Assembly: GCA_002424045.1 (NCBI GenBank)
Contig: DIPH01000016.1
Location: 69,098-133,097 of the forward strand
Direction of reading: 5' to 3'
From: Firmicutes bacterium UBA5493
GTDB taxonomy: Bacteria; Bacillota; Limnochordia; Darwinibacteriales; Darwinibacteriaceae
Length of the DNA stretch: 64,000 nucleotides
The notes beneath the pieces were generated by a model. It searched no databases, was not told the DNA's origin, and worked only from the letters and a program-made list of their open reading frames with translations. Below, piece after piece: positions 16,867 through 26,738 of this stretch. Made by a program: the position numbers and the translations under genes. Each line of letters begins with the position of its first letter. Position 1 is the first letter of the stretch.

Positions 16867-17688
16867 GTGACCACGATTCAAGCCATTGTTTTGGGCATCA
16901 TTCAGGGTCTCACAGAGTTCTTACCCGTGAGCTCTTCGGGGCACCTCGTTTTATTTTCGCAACTTTTTAATGTTCAAGAATCATCGCTAGTCTTTGAAGT
17001 TATGGTTCATGTCGGAACCCTACTTGCAGTGTTGGTTGCTTTTCGCAGGGAAGTCTGGTTATTGATTGTGTCGTTCTTCAAGCTTCTGGGAAACCCCAAA
17101 GAAGCGAAAAGTCTCGTGACAGAAGATCCAGGCTGTCGTCTTCTCTTGGCTATTGTGGTTGGCACTCTACCGACAGTGGTGGTAGCCCTGGTCTTGAAAG
17201 AACAAATAAAACATTTATTCAGCAGCAGTCTTTTTGTTGGATTCATGCTGATCATGACCGGCACGATTTTGTATATGACGGATCGCCATAGAGTGAAGAG
17301 TAAGGAGCTTGGGAAGGCTTCTCCTAGGGATGCCCTAGTGATTGGTTGTGGTCAAGCGCTTGCGATAATTCCAGGACTTTCCAGATCCGGAACTACCATT
17401 GCCATGGGATTATTCAGGGGCCTTGATCGGGAAAGCGCGGCGCGGTTTTCATTCTTGCTGGCTATACCAGCGATTCTAGGAGCGTTGGTCTTTTCCCTTG
17501 ATGATCTGTTTGCAGGTACAGCCATGATTGGTACTGGGGTACTAGGCGCTGGTTTCATTGCAGCAGCTCTCACAGGCTATATGGCTATTCACTTCTTACT
17601 AGATTTGGTAAAAAAGGGTAAATTAGTATGGTTTTCCTACTATACCTGGATAATTGGGGCTGTAGTCATAATCCTGCATATAGTTTAG
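16867..17688 (+). CDS. uppP: Undecaprenyl-diphosphate phosphatase
   Basis: UppP/BacA recycles the lipid carrier of wall synthesis and confers bacitracin tolerance. Multi-pass protein of 273 residues with the catalytic signatures QGLTEFLPVSSSGHL at the N terminus and PGLSRSGTTIA in the middle. The GTG start follows GGAGTGGAG. It stands between the Na/Pi transporter and the division cluster. Confidence 0.95.
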   Translation: MTTIQAIVLGIIQGLTEFLPVSSSGHLVLFSQLFNVQESSLVFEVMVHVGTLLAVLVAFRREVWLLIVSFFKLLGNPKEAKSLVTEDPGCRLLLAIVVGTLPTVVVALVLKEQIKHLFSSSLFVGFMLIMTGTILYMTDRHRVKSKELGKASPRDALVIGCGQALAIIPGLSRSGTTIAMGLFRGLDRESAARFSFLLAIPAILGALVFSLDDLFAGTAMIGTGVLGAGFIAAALTGYMAIHFLLDLVKKGKLVWFSYYTWIIGAVVIILHIV

Positions 17689-17720
17689 GTGGCAGGAAAA
17701 AGAATGATAAGGTGGAAATA

Positions 17721-18401
17721 ATGAGTATTAGAGAGAATTTGAAAAATGTACAAGCTCGCATCAGGCAAGCAGCCAACACAAGTGGCCGCCTGGAGTCAGA
17801 GGTTCAACTGTTGGGAGTCACAAAGTATGCATCAGATGAGGAAGTGCGGGAACTCATAGGTGAAGGTTTGACGGCCTTAGGTGAGAACAGGGTGCAAAAT
17901 GCCCAAGACCGCTTAGAGCGCTTCCCTGAAGCGCAGTGGCACTTCATCGGGAGGCTCCAGACAAACAAGGTGCGATATTGCGAACAGTTTCACCTGATCC
18001 ATTCCCTTGATCGTTGGAGTCTGGCGAAAGAAGTAGACAAGAGAGCCAAACAATGGGGGAAGATCCAGGATGTGCTGATTCAGGTGAACGTTTCGGGTGA
18101 AGACAGCAAGACTGGCTTATCGTCCCAAGAGGCTACCTGTTTTGCCAAAAGAGTGCTTCAGGAGTGCCAGAATGTGCGTGTTCGAGGCTTGATGACGATG
18201 GCACCTTTTGTGGAAGCAGAGGCTACAAGGCCGTTTTTCAGAGAAACCAAGAGTCTGTATGATCAATTGCAGCAAGAGCTAGGTGTGGTATGGGACATCT
18301 TATCCATGGGTATGACGAATGATTTTGAAGTAGCGATCGAAGAGGGAGCCACGTTAGTAAGGATTGGCTCGGCTCTGCTCTCGAAGGAGGATTCAGCATG
18401 A
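17721..18401 (+). CDS. ylmE: YggS family pyridoxal phosphate protein
   Basis: PLP-binding homeostasis protein of 226 residues. The PLP lysine is in LLGVTKYAS; HFIGRLQTNK, HSLD and SMGMTNDFEVAIEEG are the family blocks. ATG at 17721 follows GGTGGAAA; an upstream 31-codon extension would overlap uppP without support. It starts the ylmE-sepF-ylmG-ylmH-divIVA run and overlaps sepF by four bases. Confidence 0.93.
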   Translation: MSIRENLKNVQARIRQAANTSGRLESEVQLLGVTKYASDEEVRELIGEGLTALGENRVQNAQDRLERFPEAQWHFIGRLQTNKVRYCEQFHLIHSLDRWSLAKEVDKRAKQWGKIQDVLIQVNVSGEDSKTGLSSQEATCFAKRVLQECQNVRVRGLMTMAPFVEAEATRPFFRETKSLYDQLQQELGVVWDILSMGMTNDFEVAIEEGATLVRIGSALLSKEDSA

Positions 18402-18874
18402 GCGATTTTGTCCATAAGTTGAAGGTGTTATTGGGTGTCACCGAAGACTACGAAGAGGAAGAGAATATGGGGAAAATCCAAGGGTCAGCAGAAGATGATG
18501 TGGTGCCTTTGAGACGGGAACGTGGAAAGAAGCAGGCGGAGGCGCCCTCTAAAAGCAAGCCTGCCCTTGTTGGCCTCGCAGGAGGGCATGTGAACCAGAA
18601 TAAAATGTACATTATGGAGCCTCGCAACTATGAAGATGTGAAGGAATACGTTGCCCACTTAAGGGGTCGCAAGTCCCTGATTTTGCGCCTTCACTTGGTG
18701 GACAAACGTGAGGCTCAAAGAATTGTCGACTTTATGAGCGGGACTACATATGCCCTGGAGGGTGATATGCGGAAATTAGGAGAAACCATCTTCTGTTTCA
18801 CCCCGGCGTCAGTTTCCATTGAGGGTGACCTAGAGTCCGATTTTTTTGAGATGATCAAGAACGAAGGTGAGTGA
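18398..18874 (+). CDS. sepF: Cell division protein SepF
   Basis: FtsZ-binding septum protein, 158 residues. The N terminus is an amphipathic membrane-targeting helix (FVHKLKVLLG), followed by an acidic linker and the SepF domain with MEPRNYEDVKEYV, QRIVDFMSGTTYAL and TIFCFTPASV. ATGA overlap with the preceding gene. Confidence 0.94.
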   Translation: MSDFVHKLKVLLGVTEDYEEEENMGKIQGSAEDDVVPLRRERGKKQAEAPSKSKPALVGLAGGHVNQNKMYIMEPRNYEDVKEYVAHLRGRKSLILRLHLVDKREAQRIVDFMSGTTYALEGDMRKLGETIFCFTPASVSIEGDLESDFFEMIKNEGE

Positions 18875-18881
18875 TTAACAA

Positions 18882-19148
18882 GTGCGAACCATAGCTTTAG
18901 CGGATCTTCTTTTTGAACTCTATACATGGATACTTATAGCCCGCTTCTTGCTGTCTTGGATTCCTAATGTGGATTATTCGCACCCGGCTATTCGGTTTAT
19001 TCATAGGGCCACCGACATAGTGGTACGGCCTTTCAGAGGAATTATTCCTCCCCTGGGGAATATTGATCTTTCTCCCCTGGTCATGTTTTTGGTCTTACGC
19101 ATGGCCTATTCTCTACTCCGAAGGCTGCTGGTTTTAATGATCATTTAG
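18882..19148 (+). CDS. ylmG: YggT family membrane protein
   Basis: Protein of 88 residues with two membrane segments (N- and C-terminal) and the YggT signature around WIPNVDYSHPAIRFIHRATDI and RPFRGIIPP. Probable role in membrane or division organisation. GTG start at 18882, with the ribosome-binding purines in the end of sepF. Confidence 0.9.
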   Translation: MRTIALADLLFELYTWILIARFLLSWIPNVDYSHPAIRFIHRATDIVVRPFRGIIPPLGNIDLSPLVMFLVLRMAYSLLRRLLVLMII

Positions 19149-19176
19149 TAATCACTGGCAAGGAAGGATTGACGAT

Positions 19177-19962
19177 GTGAATAAGGAGCAACTGTTAGGG
19201 CATTTGCGGGGCGATGATGAACAGATTTTGGGTCGGCATATCCTTGACTTGGCTCGTCAGGCCTGGGAGACAAATCGCCCTCAAACGACTGACTTTTACG
19301 ATCCGTATGAGCGCAGGGTGGCCCAGAGTGTCTTAGGGAGCATTCCTGAGGTGGGGTCTTTGACCCAAGGTGGTTATAAGAAGGCTGAACGAGCCCGTTT
19401 GGTCATCTACCCCGGCTTCTATCTGATGGAGACTATACCGTCTTCCCTTCGGGTCCTTGAAGCTACAGGCAACTTCTCGTTCCACGAGGTTAGCCATGGT
19501 GATTATCTGGGGTCCGTTCTCGGGACGGGCTTAAGGCGCGGCAAGGTTGGTGACATCATCGTTCTTCAGGGAGGTTGTCAGGTAGTTGTTGCCTCTGAGG
19601 TGGTAGACTATTTGCTGAGCAATTGGACACAAGTCGGCAAGGTCCCGATTATGCTGAAAGAGATTGATGAAGAGCAATTGTCTGTGGAGCCAGAACGCAT
19701 CAAGGAGATTAAAGGTACGGTGGCTTCATTACGCCTAGATGCAGTGGCTGCTGAAGGCTATGGAACGTCTCGTTCTAAGATGGTACGAGAGATAAAAGGT
19801 GAGCGGGTGAAATTAAACTGGAAACCAGTCTCCAATCCCGCTATTGCAATTTCTGAAGGTGATGTTCTTTCCATTCGGGGACGGGGACGAGTGGTTGTCT
19901 CCGAGGTTGGAGGCACAACTCGTAAAGGCCGCACTAGTATAGTGTTACATCGGTATTTTTAA
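19177..19962 (+). CDS. ylmH: YlmH family RNA-binding protein
   Basis: S4-domain protein of 261 residues; in B. subtilis YlmH binds stalled 50S subunits in ribosome quality control. The S4 domain is C-terminal (about 183-245) with LDAVAAEGYGTSRSKM; the N-terminal YlmH domain includes RLVIYPGF. GTG start at 19177 behind AAGGA. Conserved order between ylmG and divIVA. Confidence 0.9.
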   Translation: MNKEQLLGHLRGDDEQILGRHILDLARQAWETNRPQTTDFYDPYERRVAQSVLGSIPEVGSLTQGGYKKAERARLVIYPGFYLMETIPSSLRVLEATGNFSFHEVSHGDYLGSVLGTGLRRGKVGDIIVLQGGCQVVVASEVVDYLLSNWTQVGKVPIMLKEIDEEQLSVEPERIKEIKGTVASLRLDAVAAEGYGTSRSKMVREIKGERVKLNWKPVSNPAIAISEGDVLSIRGRGRVVVSEVGGTTRKGRTSIVLHRYF

Positions 19963-19975
19963 GGAGGTAACAGGC

Positions 19976-20506
19976 ATGCTCAAACCTATGGACATTCATA
20001 ATATGGAGTTTAGACGGACGTTTAAGGGCTATGATCCTGAAGAGGTGGACAATTTTCTCGCAAACATCGTGGTCAAGTACGAAACAGTGTATCAAGAAAA
20101 CCGTAAGTTACATGAAGAGATTAAGACGCTGCGGGAACAATTGGAAGGTCATGGGAATCAGGAACAAGATATTTTGGATCTAATTTCGTTGACAAAGCAA
20201 ACGGTCCAGGAAGCCAAGACCGTAGCAAGACAAGAAGCTGATAACGTGGTTAACGTGGCCCAGTCCGAGGCAGAGCGGATTATGGTTGAAGCGCGTCTTA
20301 AGGCGCAGCATATATTGGCTGACGCGGAGGAACGGCTACAGAAGACAGAGAGGGCAGAGCGTCAACTTAGAGAAAAGGTACGCTTGACCATGGAGACCAT
20401 CTGGAATCTCCTCATAGACGATGTTGATAAGCCTGAGGCAACTCGGCCTTATCGTGAGATTGCTCCGACAAAAGTTCGGGAAGAAGAGTCTGAGGCTCAA
20501 GAGTAA
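19976..20506 (+). CDS. divIVA: DivIVA family cell division protein
   Basis: Coiled-coil scaffold that marks curved membrane at septa and poles. The N-terminal membrane-binding motif LKPMDIHNMEFRRTFKGYDP and the EEVDNFLANI block are classic; the remaining 130 residues are coiled coil. 176 residues. ATG at 19976 follows AAGGAGG. Last gene of the division cluster. Confidence 0.95.
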   Translation: MLKPMDIHNMEFRRTFKGYDPEEVDNFLANIVVKYETVYQENRKLHEEIKTLREQLEGHGNQEQDILDLISLTKQTVQEAKTVARQEADNVVNVAQSEAERIMVEARLKAQHILADAEERLQKTERAERQLREKVRLTMETIWNLLIDDVDKPEATRPYREIAPTKVREEESEAQE

Positions 20507-20584
20507 GAACTGAGGAATACAAGCAGCAGAAGCGGTCTGCAGATTCTGCTTCAGCTCTGCGGCGGCAGGCGAGGCCTGCTGCAG

Positions 20585-20613
20585 TTGACTAACGGACTTT
20601 CCTTAGGTATAAT
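20585..20613 (+). promoter_or_regulatory. SigA promoter of ileS
   Basis: TTGACT (20585-20590), 17-base spacer, perfect TATAAT (20608-20613). It drives the T-box leader. Just upstream, 20562-20582 is a GCGGCAGGC/GCCTGCTGC hairpin without T-run. Confidence 0.8.
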
Positions 20614-20871
20614 AGCGATAATATCGAAAAATGATGAATGGGACAGTACTACCTGAGATTGGCTTAAGAGAGTCCGGGCAGGTGAAAGCGGATGCCAAGA
20701 CCAGGGAAGGAAAATCACCCGGGAGTTGCCTGCTGAGAGGCGCAATGTGACATTGCGACAGTAAGCTGAGTCGGTGGTACCGTTATCGCCACAGAGTGAA
20801 GGCAGTTTTTCTGTGTCTTAACTAGGGTGGTACCGCGACTATCTCGTCCCTTTTTTGGGGCGAGTTTTTTT
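20614..20871 (+). promoter_or_regulatory. T-box riboswitch of ileS
   Basis: About 255-base tRNA-sensing leader. The invariant T-box sequence AGGGTGGTACCGCG is at 20824-20837, followed by the terminator CTCGTCCC/GGGGCGAG with T-run (20843-20871). Stem I occupies about 20625-20745. Uncharged isoleucine tRNA should stabilise the antiterminator. A second GGTGGTACCG (20773-20782) sits upstream, in the stem II/III region. Confidence 0.93.
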
Positions 20872-20907
20872 GTTCTATTGGTTATGGGGATATGAGGAGG
20901 AGTCGAA

Positions 20908-23682
20908 ATGGAAAAGGGATCAGTCTATCAACAAACATTGCAGTTGCCTGTGACGGACTTTCCCATGCGCGGCAATTTGCCCGCTCGGGAACCCGCTATG
21001 TTAGAAAAGTGGCAGAAAGAGGATTATTACGGTGAGCTTCAGAAGTTAAGCAAAGCCCAAGGCAGACCGACTTATATTTTGCATGATGGTCCTCCTTATG
21101 CCAATGGCAATATTCACATTGGAACAGCTCTTAACAAGATTTTGAAGGATATCGTGATGCGTTCGCGTAACTTGGCTGGCTATCATGTTCCCTATGTGCC
21201 GGGTTGGGATACCCATGGACTTCCCATTGAGCTGCATGTGGTGCGTTCTTTGGGCACTGCACGGGAGGGTATGTCCGCAGCCGAATTTAGGGAGCATTGC
21301 GCCGCTTATGCTATGGGGCAAGTCGATAACCAGCGCAAGCAGTTTCAACGGCTCGGTGTGTGGGGCGACTGGGATGACCCGTACTTGACCCTCAAGCCTG
21401 AATATGAGGCAACGCAGATTCGGATGTTTGGGGAAATGGTGGAGAAAGGCTATGTCTATAAGGCACTAAAGCCTGTATATTGGTGCTCTGATTGTCAAAC
21501 AGCCTTGGCCGAAGCGGAGATTGAATATGGTGACCATCGCTCTCCAAGCATCTTTGTTAACTTCCCAGTAAAGGATGGGAAAGGTGTTCTTGCAGAGGAA
21601 GACACCTATTTTGTCATCTGGACCACCACTCCGTGGACGATCCCTGCTAACCTGGCCATCGCCCTGCATCCTTACTACGAGTATGTTTTGGTCCAAACCG
21701 AAAGGGGCAAATTGGTGCTGGCTAAAGAATTGGCCAAAGGCGTGTTAGAGGAACTTGGCTTAACTTTCGGGGAGATTCTTGCTGAATACAAAGGCGCCCA
21801 GTTAGAGGGTATCGTCTGCACACATCCCCTCATGAATCGAGATTCTCTGGTTATTCTAGGCGATCACGTCACCTTAGAGGCTGGAACTGGATGTGTTCAC
21901 ACGGCTCCAGGGCATGGTCATGAAGACTATGTGGTTGGTTTGCAGTATAGCCTACCTATTCTCTCTCCTGTGGATGGTCAGGGAAAATTCACTGACGAGG
22001 CGGGACCTTATGCCGGTTTGACCTTAGATGAGGGCAACAAGGCGGTAGTAAAGGATCTCGATGGGGCAGGAGCACTCTTGAAGCTGGATTTTGTGGATCA
22101 TTCTTACCCCCATTGCTGGCGTTGTAAGGACCCGGTGATGTATCGTTCCACGGAGCAATGGTTTGTCTCCGTCGATAAGTTTCGGGCTGATATGCTCAAA
22201 GCTATTGACGAGGTAGAGTGGATTCCAAGCTGGGGTATTGACCGTATTCGAGGTATGGTCGTCGATAGAGCCGATTGGTGTATTTCCCGGCAGAGGATCT
22301 GGGGTGTTCCCATTCCAGTATTTTACTGTGACTGCGGCGAATCCATCGTCTCCCCTGAGACCATTGAGCGTGTAGCCGTGGTATTTGGAGAAGAAGGCTC
22401 CAATGCATGGTTCAAGAAGTCCCCTGCGGAGCTTCTACCCCCGGGCTACACCTGCCCCGCCTGTGGCGGTAATAAGTTCACGAAAGAAACGGATACGATG
22501 GACGTATGGTTTGATTCGGGAGTATCCCATGCGGCGGTCCTGACTACTCGGGACCAGTTATCATGGCCCGCTGATCTGTATTTGGAGGGTAGTGACCAGC
22601 ACCGTGGATGGTTCCAATCCTCGTTATCAACATCGGTGGCAACAACAGGTCAGCCGCCGTACCGGGCGGTTCTCACCCATGGCATGGTAGTAGATGGCGA
22701 GGGTAAGAAAATGTCCAAGTCCATTGGTAATGTCGTTGGTCCTGAGGAAGTATGGAATCAGTATGGCGCTGATGTACTGCGACTTTGGGTAGCTTCTGCC
22801 GAGTTTCGCGGTGACATTCGCATCTCTGAAGATATTCTCAAACAGCTTTCTGATGCCTACAGACGGATCCGTAATACAGCACGCTTTATGCTTGGTAATC
22901 TTTATGACTTTGATCCTGCTTTGCACAGCGTGCCCTATGAAAACATGGAGGAAATCGATCGTTGGGCCTTGATGCAGCTAGCTAAGTTGAGCCGCAGGGT
23001 GCGGGCGGCCTATGAAAAGTGTGACTTTCACATTGCCTATCACGCTACCTACAGGTTTGCATCCGTTGATTTAGGCGGTTTCTATCTAGATGTCTTGAAG
23101 GATCGCTTGTATTGCGATGGTGCTGATAGCCCCCAAAGGCGTTCCGCTCAAACTGCGTTCTTAATTATCATGAAGGAGTTAACGCAGCTTTTGGCTCCGA
23201 TTTTGGTCTTTACGGCCGAGGAGATTTGGGTTCATCTGCCCGAATCGGTACGCCCTGAAAAAAGTGTACATCACACGATCTGGCAAGAATTGCCTGAAAA
23301 ATACTGGGATCCAGCTCTTGACGAACGTTGGGATGCATTTTTGGAGATTCGTCGAGTGGTTTCTAAGGGTTTGGAACTCGCTAGGGCAGACAAGAAGATC
23401 GGTGCCGCGAACGAGGCTCAGGTGGTCATTTATGCCAATGAACACCACAGCACCGTACTGCAGTCATTTGCCGAGGATCTGCGCCTCCTGTTTATTGTCT
23501 CAGCTGTGGAAGTTAGGCCTCTTGAGGAAGATCAAAAGGCCCTTTACGCTGAAGAAGGTCTTGCAGTGGATGTATCCAGAGCCAGCGGCGAAAAATGTGA
23601 ACGCTGCTGGAAGTACTTCTCTGAGATGAGTGATGATCCCGAGCATTCACAGATATGCCAGCGTTGTTCAGACGCCATGTAG
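20908..23682 (+). CDS. ileS: Isoleucyl-tRNA synthetase
   Basis: Class I synthetase charging tRNA-Ile, 924 residues. The HIGH motif appears as NGNIHIGTALNKI, KMSKSIGN is intact, an editing domain lies between them, and the C terminus carries a zinc site CERCW...CQRC. ATG at 20908 follows GAGGAGG. It is controlled by the T-box upstream and closed by a terminator. Position after divIVA equals B. subtilis. Confidence 0.98.
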   Translation: MEKGSVYQQTLQLPVTDFPMRGNLPAREPAMLEKWQKEDYYGELQKLSKAQGRPTYILHDGPPYANGNIHIGTALNKILKDIVMRSRNLAGYHVPYVPGWDTHGLPIELHVVRSLGTAREGMSAAEFREHCAAYAMGQVDNQRKQFQRLGVWGDWDDPYLTLKPEYEATQIRMFGEMVEKGYVYKALKPVYWCSDCQTALAEAEIEYGDHRSPSIFVNFPVKDGKGVLAEEDTYFVIWTTTPWTIPANLAIALHPYYEYVLVQTERGKLVLAKELAKGVLEELGLTFGEILAEYKGAQLEGIVCTHPLMNRDSLVILGDHVTLEAGTGCVHTAPGHGHEDYVVGLQYSLPILSPVDGQGKFTDEAGPYAGLTLDEGNKAVVKDLDGAGALLKLDFVDHSYPHCWRCKDPVMYRSTEQWFVSVDKFRADMLKAIDEVEWIPSWGIDRIRGMVVDRADWCISRQRIWGVPIPVFYCDCGESIVSPETIERVAVVFGEEGSNAWFKKSPAELLPPGYTCPACGGNKFTKETDTMDVWFDSGVSHAAVLTTRDQLSWPADLYLEGSDQHRGWFQSSLSTSVATTGQPPYRAVLTHGMVVDGEGKKMSKSIGNVVGPEEVWNQYGADVLRLWVASAEFRGDIRISEDILKQLSDAYRRIRNTARFMLGNLYDFDPALHSVPYENMEEIDRWALMQLAKLSRRVRAAYEKCDFHIAYHATYRFASVDLGGFYLDVLKDRLYCDGADSPQRRSAQTAFLIIMKELTQLLAPILVFTAEEIWVHLPESVRPEKSVHHTIWQELPEKYWDPALDERWDAFLEIRRVVSKGLELARADKKIGAANEAQVVIYANEHHSTVLQSFAEDLRLLFIVSAVEVRPLEEDQKALYAEEGLAVDVSRASGEKCERCWKYFSEMSDDPEHSQICQRCSDAM

Positions 23683-23697
23683 TTGAGATCTGCTAAA

Positions 23698-23731
23698 CAA
23701 AACCCCCTGTTGTATACAAGAGGGGGTTTTG
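23698..23731 (+). terminator. Terminator after ileS
   Basis: Perfect 11-bp stem CAAAACCCCCT/AGGGGGTTTTG around a 12-base loop. Confidence 0.9.
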
Positions 23732-23762
23732 CATACTCTAAGGAAAGAAGGGGAGGGTGCAT

Positions 23763-24071
23763 GTGGCAGATCGCATTAACAGCAGTTTACTGCAAAACCT
23801 CGTGGTGAAAACGGAAAAGTTGACGCATTCGCTGGAAAAAGCGAGCATCGCTGAGTACATAGAATTATACCAGAAACCAAGGCGCATGCTATACATAAGC
23901 TTTTTGTCCGGTATCGCTCGAGGCTTTGGTTTAGCCATTGGCTTTACCATTGTGGGAGCGCTTTTTCTGTATATCATGGGGAAAATAGCCTCCCTCAATT
24001 TGCCCATCGTCGGTGAATTCATTGCGGAGATCACCCGCATCGTTCAAAATGAGTTGGCCATCCGGCCTTAG
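23763..24071 (+). CDS. Small membrane protein, DUF5665-like
   Basis: Protein of 102 residues with a helical N terminus and one long hydrophobic segment (about 45-75, FLSGIARGFGLAIGFTIVGALF) then a short amphipathic tail. It resembles the DUF5665 family common in spore-formers; function unknown. GTG at 23763 has GGGGAGGG at good spacing; a GTG two codons earlier overlaps that site. It lies 10 bases before the zinc-finger gene. Confidence 0.72.
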   Translation: MADRINSSLLQNLVVKTEKLTHSLEKASIAEYIELYQKPRRMLYISFLSGIARGFGLAIGFTIVGALFLYIMGKIASLNLPIVGEFIAEITRIVQNELAIRP

Positions 24072-24080
24072 GAGGTACGC

Positions 24081-24605
24081 ATGAAGAAGCAGCATTTGCA
24101 GGATTTACACCAAAAATTAGAGGCAGAAAAGAGCGAACTACTAGAAGTAGAAGCAAGGCTGGCCGGACCAGACGGTCTAGGAGCATCTATGACCGATGCA
24201 ACGGGTGAACTCTCCGCTTACGACAATCATCCTGGCGATTCTGGAAGTGAAATGTATGAGCGCAGCAAAGATTTAGGACTACTTGAGAATACTCGCCAGC
24301 AAATTGCCGAAATCGAGGAGGCCCTAAGGGCTATTGGAGAAGGGAACTATGGCTATTGCCACAATTGCGGGCAATCCATCCCCGAAAAGAGGCTCTTGGC
24401 CTTGCCGCGTACACTACTTTGCGTGCAGTGTAAGCGCGAACAAGAGGATCGGGACGCGGATCATCGCCCCGTAGAAGAGGAGTCGCTCGCTCCACCATTT
24501 GGTCGTACTTTCACCGATGACGAGGATAGTGTTATCTTTGATGGTGAAGATGCCTGGGAAGCCGTAGCCCGTTACGGAACCTCGAGTTATATAGAGAAAC
24601 GTTGA
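24081..24605 (+). CDS. ylyA: TraR/DksA C4 zinc-finger protein (YteA/YlyA type)
   Basis: DksA-like protein of 174 residues: coiled-coil N terminus, the HPGDSGSEMYERSKDLGL segment typical of the YteA group, and a C4 zinc finger GYCHNCGQSIPEKRL...CVQCK (about residues 92-116). The family binds RNA polymerase or acts in spore-related expression. Symbol is by synteny: in B. subtilis ylyA also lies between ileS and lspA. Start ATG 24081 behind TAGGAGG. Confidence 0.8.
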   Translation: MKKQHLQDLHQKLEAEKSELLEVEARLAGPDGLGASMTDATGELSAYDNHPGDSGSEMYERSKDLGLLENTRQQIAEIEEALRAIGEGNYGYCHNCGQSIPEKRLLALPRTLLCVQCKREQEDRDADHRPVEEESLAPPFGRTFTDDEDSVIFDGEDAWEAVARYGTSSYIEKR

Positions 24606-24665
24606 AGATGGCAGGGATATCCTTCCTGACGCAGAATCATCCATTAATTGATATGGGAAGGGGCC

Positions 24666-25112
24666 ATGCTATTGAGGTATGCAATTGTGGCCGGCTTGAT
24701 TTTACTGGCTGATCGCCTGTCAAAGTTCTTGGTCATGGCTAACATGGCTGAAGGGCAGAGTATTCCGCTTATCCCTCCTCTTTTGTACATAACCTACGTG
24801 CAAAATAGGGGGGCCGCTTTTGGGTTTCTCCAGGGGCAGGTAGCTTTGCTCTCGGCTATTGCAGTGGTCTGTCTGCTCTTTATTGCCACGCAGTGGAACA
24901 AAATCATGGCCAAGAGTACCTTCGTGCGCTGGGGCGTCGTTGTTGCCTTGGCCGGAGCCATCGGTAACCTCATCGATCGTTTGCGATGGGGAGCAGTCAT
25001 TGACTTTGTGGACATGCGGATTTTTGTGTTTAATGTGGCCGATGTTGCCATTGTACTCGGAGTTGGGCTACTATTCTGGGAGGTTCTAATCCATGACCTT
25101 AAGAGCAGGTGA
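24666..25112 (+). CDS. lspA: Lipoprotein signal peptidase
   Basis: Signal peptidase II, an aspartyl protease in the membrane, cleaves prolipoprotein signal peptides after Lgt has acted. Four membrane segments in 148 residues; catalytic Asp residues lie in GNLIDRL and FNVADVAI. ATG at 24666 follows GGGAAGGGG. Its end overlaps rluD by 20 bases. lgt is also in this window, at 49873-50607. Confidence 0.95.
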   Translation: MLLRYAIVAGLILLADRLSKFLVMANMAEGQSIPLIPPLLYITYVQNRGAAFGFLQGQVALLSAIAVVCLLFIATQWNKIMAKSTFVRWGVVVALAGAIGNLIDRLRWGAVIDFVDMRIFVFNVADVAIVLGVGLLFWEVLIHDLKSR

Positions 25113-26013
25113 GACCCACCACTTCACCGTAGTGGATGATTGGGATGTGCGCCTCGACATCTGGCTCGCGGATCACCTAGAAGAGAGTCGATCGCAACTG
25201 AAGAGACTTATTGATCGGCACTTGGTCACTGTGAATGGAAATACGGTGAAGGCTGGCTACCTTGTCCAAAAGGGCGATCAGATCACCGTGGTGGTTCCTA
25301 AGGCCCAGGTTCCGACCTTAAGGCCCGAATTCATTCCCCTGGAGATCATTTATGAGGATGAAGACCTCGTCGTCATTAATAAGCCCAAGGGTCTAGTCGT
25401 ACATCCCGGTGCTGGGAATTTAGAGGGCACGTTAGTGAATGCACTACTTGCCCAGGTAGATGAATTGGCCGAGGGGTCGGGAAAACATCGTCCGGGTATT
25501 GTCCATCGGCTCGATAAAGATACCAGTGGCTTAATGATGGTAGCGAAAACCAACGAAAGTTATGCGTACTTGGTGGCGCAGCTTAAAGAGCGATTGGTTG
25601 AGCGCCATTACTTAGCCTTAGTTCAAGGGGTAATGTCTGTCTCCGAAGGATGTATTGACGAGCCGATAGGTCGCCACCCCAAGGAACGCAAGAAAATGGC
25701 CGTACTTTCCTCTGGCCGCCCGGCACAAACCCTCTTTAGGGTCGAGGAGCATTTTTCTAAGCACTCTCTCGTTAGGTGCCGTTTAGTGACAGGACGCACA
25801 CATCAAATTCGCGTGCACTTTGCCAAGATTCATCATCCCGTAGTGGGGGATGTGCTTTATGGTTTTAGGCATCATAACCTTGGTGCAACAAGTCAAGTTC
25901 TTCATGCTAGTTTTCTGAAGTTTAGGCACCCTAGTGGTCGATTTATGGAATTCGAGTCCCAACCAGATGTTGAGTTTTCAAAGATCGTTGAAAAAGCTAG
26001 GCATATGAATTGA
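25093..26013 (+). CDS. rluD: RluA-family pseudouridine synthase
   Basis: Modifies uridines, probably in 23S rRNA. An S4 domain (about residues 15-75) precedes the catalytic domain, whose signature HRLDKDTSGLMMVAK contains the nucleophilic Asp. 306 residues. In B. subtilis this is ylyB, between lspA and pyrR; the exact target uridines are not shown by sequence. Confidence 0.93.
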   Translation: MTLRAGETHHFTVVDDWDVRLDIWLADHLEESRSQLKRLIDRHLVTVNGNTVKAGYLVQKGDQITVVVPKAQVPTLRPEFIPLEIIYEDEDLVVINKPKGLVVHPGAGNLEGTLVNALLAQVDELAEGSGKHRPGIVHRLDKDTSGLMMVAKTNESYAYLVAQLKERLVERHYLALVQGVMSVSEGCIDEPIGRHPKERKKMAVLSSGRPAQTLFRVEEHFSKHSLVRCRLVTGRTHQIRVHFAKIHHPVVGDVLYGFRHHNLGATSQVLHASFLKFRHPSGRFMEFESQPDVEFSKIVEKARHMN

Positions 26014-26038
26014 CAAGTGTCCTTTTTTGGTGTACTCT
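26010..26038 (+). promoter_or_regulatory. Predicted promoter of the pyrR leader
   Basis: Perfect TTGACA (26010-26015, overlapping the rluD stop), 17 bases, then TACTCT (26033-26038), a weak -10. Confidence 0.5.
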
Positions 26039-26049
26039 TTGGTCAGAAG

Positions 26050-26704
<655 letters not shown>

Positions 26705-26738
26705 ATAAGTCCAGTGAGACTTCAAAGGAGGATATATT

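Noticed and set aside
20562..20582. Terminator after divIVA
   Set aside because: GCGGCAGGC/GCCTGCTGC forms a hairpin but has no T-run and abuts the ileS -35 box.
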